A DNA stretch of 64,000 nt from CAVQBP01 sp963782475 (lineage in GTDB: Bacteria; Bacteroidota; Ignavibacteria; Ignavibacteriales; Ignavibacteriaceae): contig CAWAJW010000003.1 in the NCBI GenBank assembly GCA_963782475.1, positions 434,001 to 498,000 of the forward strand, given 5' to 3'. Below the pieces are notes generated by a model. It worked only from the letters and a program-made list of their open reading frames with translations, searched no databases and was not told where the DNA came from. This document shows positions 59,302 to 64,000 of the stretch, one piece after another. Each line of letters opens with the position of its first letter. Position 1 is the first letter of the stretch. Both the position numbers and the translations under genes were made by a program.

Positions 59302-60291
59302 ATGAAAAAAATTATTTTACTATTACCTATTTTAATAGCATTATTTTATTCGTGCGGCTTACTAGATTCAGGAAGTGGAATGAATCCAACTGAAGAAGCG
59401 TATGTGAATCGAATATATTCAATAAACATAAATGGAGAAAATTTAAAACTTCTTTCAGAAGGCACAGGGTTTTCATTTTCACAAACAGAAGATACTATAT
59501 TTTATTTGAATAATGGTAGTATTTATTCTATGAATATTGATGGCAGTAATAAACATTTAATAACGCCCACTAATTTTTTTGTTTATGATTTCCATTTTAC
59601 ATCGAACAATAAAATATATATGAATCAATATTATGAACCATATATTATCAATATTGATGGAAGTGGTTTAACGAAAGTCACTTTACCGGATTCAATAAAA
59701 TATTTGAGTGGGCTGATTTTTTCCCATTCTGGAAAAAGTATTGTCGTTTCTTATGCTGGCGGAATATATTTAATGAATCCTGATGGAACTGAACCTAGAC
59801 TTCTATTAGATTCATCGAATTCAAGGACATATTCCGATATAAGTTTTACTCCCAATGATAGTGCTATTATTTACATTGAAGATGATCATAAAACAGGTGC
59901 CCTTTCACTAAAATTATTTAATATCGTATTTTCAACTGATACAACTCTTTTCCCTGAAGACGGAGGTAATCATATCATTAATTATTCAATATCTCATTGG
60001 AATACTGTTCTGTTTGTAAGCACAGCAGGTATACATGTGTTAGACCTTAACACATTAAAATATGTTTTTCTTACAAAGGGTAGTTACCCTCATTATTCAA
60101 ATGACGGGGAAGAAATTTCGTATATCATACTTGATAATCCTGGTATTTATATTTATTTAATAAAATCAGCAACTATAAAACATGTAGATGTGAATTTGCC
60201 TGGTAATTATCTTTCGGACCCTGTAATCTTACCCGATAATAATCAAATAATTTTCAAGGCAGATTCGTCTTATATTGTAAATAATAAATAA
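59302..60291 (+). CDS. Cassette 23: TolB-like beta-propeller lipoprotein
   Basis: 329 residues: signal MKKIILLLPILIALFYSC (Cys18), then propeller blades of the form IYSMNIDGSNKHLITP, IYLMNPDGTEPRLLLDS and YLNNGSIYSMNIDG, characteristic of TolB/PD40 repeats (also called DUF5050-like). Ends NNQIIFKADSSYIVNNK. A membrane-anchored binding protein is inferred. Ordinary length, intact. Confidence 0.83.
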   Translation: MKKIILLLPILIALFYSCGLLDSGSGMNPTEEAYVNRIYSININGENLKLLSEGTGFSFSQTEDTIFYLNNGSIYSMNIDGSNKHLITPTNFFVYDFHFTSNNKIYMNQYYEPYIINIDGSGLTKVTLPDSIKYLSGLIFSHSGKSIVVSYAGGIYLMNPDGTEPRLLLDSSNSRTYSDISFTPNDSAIIYIEDDHKTGALSLKLFNIVFSTDTTLFPEDGGNHIINYSISHWNTVLFVSTAGIHVLDLNTLKYVFLTKGSYPHYSNDGEEISYIILDNPGIYIYLIKSATIKHVDVNLPGNYLSDPVILPDNNQIIFKADSSYIVNNK

Positions 60292-60639
60292 TTATTTGAA
60301 GATGAGTCAAATAAAAATAATTTTTATACTGGATTTTTCGGCTATAATTTGTAGTAACCAGAGAAATTGCCTAACAAAACATTTTAAGCCGTTATGTAAA
60401 AAGTCAATATGTATAGAAGAAATATTTTATTGTTTTTTAAATTCCTAAAAAATAAATTGGAAAAGAGATAAACCACAGAAAAGGATTGTTATTGGTTTAT
60501 CCCTTATTCCTTTTATTTGGGTTAAACAAAAATAAACCTGGAGGTTTATAAATAAAAGGACCAACCTGTTATAAACAGTCTGGGTGGAGGAATTTGAGTA
60601 TATTCCAGCTGCAAGAAGTACGGATAAAATTCATAAAAG

Positions 60640-60755
60640 GTGCGGCTGCAAACTGACAGTAATCCACCTTTGCAGCTATTACTAAAATAGTAGTAGACTG
60701 TTGGGAGATTGATTCCCTGGTGGACAGGCTTAAAAAAACAGTCCGCACCGGTAAA
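60640..60755 (-). ncRNA. Candidate bridge RNA/seekRNA of the second IS1111-type element
   Basis: A perfect 8-bp hairpin GCTGCAAA/TTTGCAGC (60645-60652, 60669-60676) has a loop CTGACAGTAATCC that matches the right flank CTGACAGCATTCC at 11 of 13 bases. CAGGCTTAAAA (60725-60735), between GGTGGAC and GTCCGCACC, is the reverse complement of TTTTAAGCC at the left flank (60382-60390) plus TG. Order on the recombinase strand is left guide then right guide, as in the other element. Confidence 0.6.
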
Positions 60756-60822
60756 AAAGAAAGCCTTTTATTATTATTTAATTGTAAAAGAACAAAAAGA
60801 AAAAAAACAAATCAATATACAC

Positions 60823-61896
60823 TTAAGCAACCAAAGCATAAACATATTCTTCATGCTTTAACCAAACGTGTCTCATTCTTTTAAGAAGTTTCTTAGCAAT
60901 TCTGATAATAGCATCTTGAGGTTCCAGTCTTTTAGTAAGTTCTTTGAATTTAAGAGTCATAGCAGGGTCCTGGCGCACAGCTTTCCAAGCGGCTTCAATG
61001 ATTAAAGGTCTTAAGAATTTATTTTGTCTAAAGGAGATTTGATTAGCATAGATGTTATCATCGGAAGAGCGAATAGAAGGAACAAGTCCAACAAAAGTGG
61101 TTGTCTGGTCCTCATAAGAGAAACGATTGATATCGATAATCTCAGTATAAAAAGCCATAGCAATAATAAACCCGACACCTGGAACAGATTGCAGAGCATT
61201 GATAACAGGAGCAATGTTTTTATTCTTAGCTTCTTCTCTAAGCTGTTTAAGAACATTTTTGTTATGTACTCTGATTTGGAGTAATTGAGTAATCATATTC
61301 TGAAAAGCGAAATTACCGGCAGAAGTATTAAATTTAACTTCTTCTTCAAGCCATTTGATAAAAGCAGCAGACCAGCGTTTGTTAGCTGTAAACTGGTCAG
61401 GTATTTTAATACCGCGTGTATGCAGTAATCCTTTAATTCTGTTTTTAATTCTGGTTTGGTTCTGTACAATGCGATACCGCAGACGCATAAGGCTTCGTAG
61501 TTCTTCATGAGGTATATCGGGGATATAGATACCATAAATATTATTATTTTCAAGTTCACGAGCAAGCTTTCTGGAATCAATAGGATCAGATTTATTAACT
61601 TTTTCTTTGTTAGAGGTAGGAACATCTGCAGGATTAACAACAATACATTCCTGCCTAAGTTCCTTAAAGATTCTGACAGCCCAGAATCCGCAGAAACCGG
61701 CTTCATAAACAAAGTGGTAGATACCGCCGGGATAGTTTCTTTTTAAGTAATTTAGAAGTTCAAGTGGAGAAGGAGTCATAGATAAGGTTTTAAGTTCATA
61801 ACCATTGAGTCTTATAGTTACTTTCCAGTTCTTAAGATGAGTATCGATACCAATAAAGAAATGAGAACCAGTGAAAGAATTATTATTTAAGGTTTT
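60823..61896 (-). CDS. IS110-family DEDD recombinase of the second element
   Basis: 357 residues from ATG 61896 (MKTLNNNSFTG), chosen over an upstream frame-open start because AAGGAG lies just ahead of it. First Asp in FFIGIDTHLKNW, Glu in VYEAGFCG, Asp pair in KSDPIDSRKLAREL, and the C-terminal Tnp20 domain with SVPGVGFIIAMAFY and a Ser region ISFRQNKFLRPLI. Intact single frame, unlike copies 1-4. It should cut and join DNA together with the element's RNA. Confidence 0.9.
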   Translation of the reverse strand, partial: KTLNNNSFTGSHFFIGIDTHLKNWKVTIRLNGYELKTLSMTPSPLELLNYLKRNYPGGIYHFVYEAGFCGFWAVRIFKELRQECIVVNPADVPTSNKEKVNKSDPIDSRKLARELENNNIYGIYIPDIPHEELRSLMRLRYRIVQNQTRIKNRIKGLLHTRGIKIPDQFTANKRWSAAFIKWLEEEVKFNTSAGNFAFQNMITQLLQIRVHNKNVLKQLREEAKNKNIAPVINALQSVPGVGFIIAMAFYTEIIDINRFSYEDQTTTFVGLVPSIRSSDDNIYANQISFRQNKFLRPLIIEAAWKAVRQDPAMTLKFKELTKRLEPQDAIIRIAKKLLKRMRHVWLKHEEYVYALVA

Positions 61897-62234
61897 CATA
61901 ATAAGTCTCCTTATAATTATTTTGATGGCAGAAGATAATTTTTTTGAGAGACTTTTTAAACATAACTTCTGACAGCATTCCCGCACTCGGCATTTTAGAG
62001 ATTTTTAGATTGGGTGATCCGCATAAAGTATCTTGTTCAATTTGAGTGCTCTAATTAATTATGTTGCAAACTGTGCTTGTCGTAAACGGAAATTTAAGCA
62101 CAGTTTGCTTTAATCTTCGGCAGTAGTAATAAATATAAGTTTCTTGTTCTGGGCTGCGGCTTAAATGCGGATCGTTATACCACAAATGAGAAAATAAATA
62201 AACTATTTAAAATATTATGAAAGGAAAACAGAAC

Positions 62235-62270
62235 TTGATTATAATAACGTAAAGCGTTATTATTATGATA
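62235..62270 (+). promoter_or_regulatory. Promoter/operator of higBA
   Basis: TTGATT (62235-62240) and TATTAT (62258-62263) are 17 bases apart and the spacer holds the perfect palindrome ATAATAACG-TAAAG-CGTTATTAT (62241-62263). A repressor on it would block the promoter; HigA or the HigBA complex is the likely ligand. The predicted start of transcription is almost at the higB ATG, so the mRNA may be leaderless. Confidence 0.55.
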
Positions 62271-62271
62271 T

Positions 62272-62559
62272 ATGATAAATAGTTTTTCAGATAAATCAAC
62301 AGAAGATTTATTTAATCGAAGATATGTAAGAAATTTACCATCAACTATACAAAGAGTTGCTTATAGAAAATTGTTACTCATTGATGGTGCGGAAAGACTT
62401 GAAGATTTAAAAGTACCACCAGGCAATAGACTTGAAAAATTGTCTGGGAGTTTATCTGGAAAATATAGTATAAGAATAAATGATCAATGGAGAATAGTAT
62501 TTAGCTGGAAAGAAAATAATGCATATGAAGTTGAAATTGCAGATTATCATAAAGGATAA
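62272..62559 (+). CDS. higB: Cassette 24: HigB-type mRNA interferase toxin
   Basis: 95 residues, RelE/HigB fold: MINSFSDKSTEDLFNRR start, RKLLLIDGAERLEDLKVPPGNRLEKLSG, KYSIRINDQWRIVFSW and YEVEIADYHKG. It cleaves mRNA on the ribosome when free. Start chosen because MIxSFxDKxTExLFN is the conserved beginning of this subfamily. The antitoxin follows after six bases. Intact, in contrast to the BrnT gene of cassette 3. Confidence 0.93.
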   Translation: MINSFSDKSTEDLFNRRYVRNLPSTIQRVAYRKLLLIDGAERLEDLKVPPGNRLEKLSGSLSGKYSIRINDQWRIVFSWKENNAYEVEIADYHKG

Positions 62560-62565
62560 AATATT

Positions 62566-62868
62566 ATGAGTAGAAAAATAGAACCAATACATCCCGGAGA
62601 AATATTACTCGAAGAATTTTTAATTCCGATGGAAATAAGTCAATATCGTTTAGCTAAGGATATAAGTGTTCCCGCCAGAAGAATAAATGAAATAGTATTG
62701 GGGAAAAGAGCAATAACTGCAGATACCGCCTTAAGACTATCCGCATATTTTGGTTTATCAGAGAAGTTTTGGTTGAATTTGCAAATGCGATACAATTTAG
62801 AAATAGAAAAAGATAGACTTCAAGATAGACTAAAAGTAGAAGTAAAGAAATTAAAAAAAGTCAGTTAA
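62566..62868 (+). CDS. higA: Cassette 24: HigA-type antitoxin
   Basis: 100 residues: IEPIHPGEILLEEFLIPMEISQYRLAKDISVPARRINEIVLGKRAITADTALRLSAYFG is split here only by reading, and contains the helix-turn-helix of XRE-family HigA (SQYRLAKDISV, INEIVLGKR). It binds HigB and represses the operon through the palindrome at 62241-62263. Toxin-first order is usual for higBA. Confidence 0.93.
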   Translation: MSRKIEPIHPGEILLEEFLIPMEISQYRLAKDISVPARRINEIVLGKRAITADTALRLSAYFGLSEKFWLNLQMRYNLEIEKDRLQDRLKVEVKKLKKVS

Positions 62869-62877
62869 AATGCAGTG

Positions 62878-63110
62878 GTATAACAATGCAATTTAAGTTG
62901 ACAGCATTTTACGCATTCGGCTTTTTAGAAATTTTTGAAGTAGAAGATCCGCTTAAAGTATCTTGTTCAAGGTAGTCAAATTAATTAATAGTCTTGCAAA
63001 CTGTGCTTTGCGTAAACGGAAATATTAAGCACAGTTTGCTTAATCTTTGGCAGAAGTAATAAAAAAAAGTTTCTAGTTATGGGCTGCAACTTAATTGCGG
63101 TTCGTTAGGT
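62878..63110 (+). repeat. attC24
   Basis: 233 bp, R'' GTATAAC, R' GTTAGGT. Own-cassette match GTTATACCAC (10 bases). Confidence 0.92.
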
Positions 63111-63131
63111 GCATAACATAAATATTATTTT

Positions 63132-63884
63132 ATGAATAGAAGATATTTTATTTTAATACAAATATGTTTTCTCTTTTTATTGCAAAGTTGTGCCACAACA
63201 TCTTTACAAAAAATTAAAGAGAATCAATTGTGCGAGGCATATGAAGAGGATTCTATTGCGCTTCTAAACAATTTTTTTGATAACTGGTCAAATGAAATTA
63301 AATCGATATCTAATAATGAAAAATTAAAATTATCTGATACCTTAAAAACTGTTTATAAAGTATATGGGGTTTTCATTCATAATCATTTAACCAAATATCA
63401 TAATGAATACAATGCTACTAAGTATTGTATGGTGCAGAATGAAATTAAATTTAGGATAACGAATGATAATCTATTGTTGAATCCAATTCTACCATCAGAA
63501 ATAGCTTACTCAAAAAATCTATTAAATTTCAGACCAGTCATTAATGATTTAGGAAGCCAAATTGTTTATGTTAATTATTTGTACGCCTCGGCTCTAAATT
63601 CATTTATAAAAGGTAAGTGTGGAAAAAAAACTAATTCAAAGTATTCTGGAGAGCCATGGAACTGTTGGCCTCGTGCAAATTTTTTATCAAAAGTAGTTAG
63701 CCTAAGTGCAAGTATGATGGGATTTCATTTCCATACACTTCCTGAAATAAGTTTAACATTTAATAAGAGTTTGAATGAGGTTATAATTTCAGCTTGCTTT
63801 GGAAGTATTTGGACGAAAGAATTATATGTTTTGTCTGAGGATAGATGGAAATTTAAAGAATCATTATCAACTACAGTAGAATAG
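63132..63884 (+). CDS. Cassette 25: lipoprotein of unknown function
   Basis: 250 residues: signal MNRRYFILIQICFLFLLQSC (Cys20) followed by ATTSLQKI. The mature part has KVYGVFIHNHLTKYHNEY, NEIKFRITNDNLL and ISACFGSIWTKELYVLSEDRWKFKESLS, the last resembling beta strands that pack a domain. Not recognised. Complete and in frame. Confidence 0.7.
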   Translation: MNRRYFILIQICFLFLLQSCATTSLQKIKENQLCEAYEEDSIALLNNFFDNWSNEIKSISNNEKLKLSDTLKTVYKVYGVFIHNHLTKYHNEYNATKYCMVQNEIKFRITNDNLLLNPILPSEIAYSKNLLNFRPVINDLGSQIVYVNYLYASALNSFIKGKCGKKTNSKYSGEPWNCWPRANFLSKVVSLSASMMGFHFHTLPEISLTFNKSLNEVIISACFGSIWTKELYVLSEDRWKFKESLSTTVE

Positions 63885-63890
63885 AGCAGC

Positions 63891-64000
63891 ACCTAACAAT
63901 GCAATTTAAGTTGACAGCATTTTACGCATTCGGCTTTTTAGAGATTCTGAAGGTAGATGATCCGCAAAAAATATCTTGTTCAACGTAGTCAAATTAATTA
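63891..64000 (+). repeat. attC25, cut by window edge
   Basis: R'' ACCTAAC at 63891-63897 and the first 110 bases of a standard attC; the R' end lies outside. Own-cassette match GTTAGGTGC (9 bases). The array therefore continues. Confidence 0.88.

Larger units (their letters stand above)
60391..61968 (-). mobile_element. Second IS1111-type IS110-family element
   Basis: About 1578 bp. Inverted repeats GTTATGTAAAAAGTC (60391-60405) and, near 61950-61966, GACTTTTTAAACATAAC. Inserted in the L'' arm of attC23, about 15 bases inside the site used by the other element. Recombinase on the minus strand; a 430-base non-coding end lies 3' of it. No sequence relation to copies 1-4 beyond family motifs. 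Confidence 0.85.
60369..62180 (+). repeat. attC23, divergent and interrupted by a second IS type
   Basis: R'' GCCTAAC at 60369-60375 followed by AAAACATTTTAAGCC, IS about 60391-61968, then CTGACAGCATTCCCGC and the rest to R' GTTATAC at 62174-62180; about 234 bp without the IS. The L'' and L' arms are changed together (TTTTAAGCC with GGCTTAAAT), so pairing is kept. Confidence 0.88.

Noticed and set aside
32178..63110. The 230-bp repeats as REP elements, retron or DGR components
   Set aside because: They always start at an AAC core and end at a GTTA core with cassette-specific flanking matches, and an IntI-type gene leads the array; no reverse transcriptase is present. attC is the simplest explanation.
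1..64000. tRNA and rRNA genes
   Set aside because: I looked for tRNA-like cloverleaf ends and rRNA core sequences and saw none, including at the integron boundary.

Overview
The window is AT-rich DNA from a bacterium of the Bacteroidota/Chlorobiota side, most likely an Ignavibacteria-type organism. The main clue is the repeated C-terminal type IX secretion sorting domain of the form QNYPNPFNPxTxI...SGxYFYRL, which is characteristic of that lineage; many lipoproteins and MORN-type exported proteins fit the same picture.

Positions 1-29.6 kb are a chromosomal backbone: an SDR oxidoreductase, a serine beta-lactamase-like hydrolase, a PQQ-type sugar dehydrogenase, a very large GH13 amylase, an esterase, an OmpA-like protein, mutS, a tyrosine-biosynthesis pair (DAHP synthase and prephenate dehydrogenase), the two-gene agmatine-to-putrescine module aguB-aguA, an asparagine-synthase-like gene, dnaB, nfo, nfeD and a response regulator. 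Two small single-gene islands lie in it, a four-helix-bundle gene between inverted repeats and a GxxExxY gene among palindromic tandem repeats. Many of these genes carry one-base frameshifts, including the DAHP synthase, so either decay or assembly indels are widespread.

From 29.6 kb to the right edge the window is a sedentary chromosomal integron. A frameshifted intI-type integrase (29645-30652) is followed by a small conserved gene, an attI-like site at about 31253, and 25 gene cassettes, all in one direction. Each cassette ends in an unusually long attC (about 230-235 bp, two of 254 and 261 bp). Every cassette begins with a GTTAnnn core whose reverse complement, extended to 8-12 bases, is found at the R'' end of its own attC, which is proof of cassette structure. 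The array runs off the right edge. The cargo is mainly exported: six proteins with type IX sorting domains, many lipoproteins, plus toxin-antitoxin pairs (BrnTA, HigBA), an S41 protease, a rhodanese, an M50-like protease, a STAS protein and a DUF5677-like protein.

Five attC sites are interrupted by IS110-family (IS1111-type, subterminal inverted repeats) elements. Four are near-identical 1371-1372 bp copies at exactly the same base of the R'' core; the fifth is a different element inserted in the L'' arm. In both types the non-coding end contains a structured segment with two short guides that match the left and right attC flanks, ordered as in the bridge RNA/seekRNA of IS110/IS1111 elements. 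The most interesting reading of the window is therefore an integron with giant attC sites that is parasitised by two independent RNA-guided transposons programmed to the attC itself.
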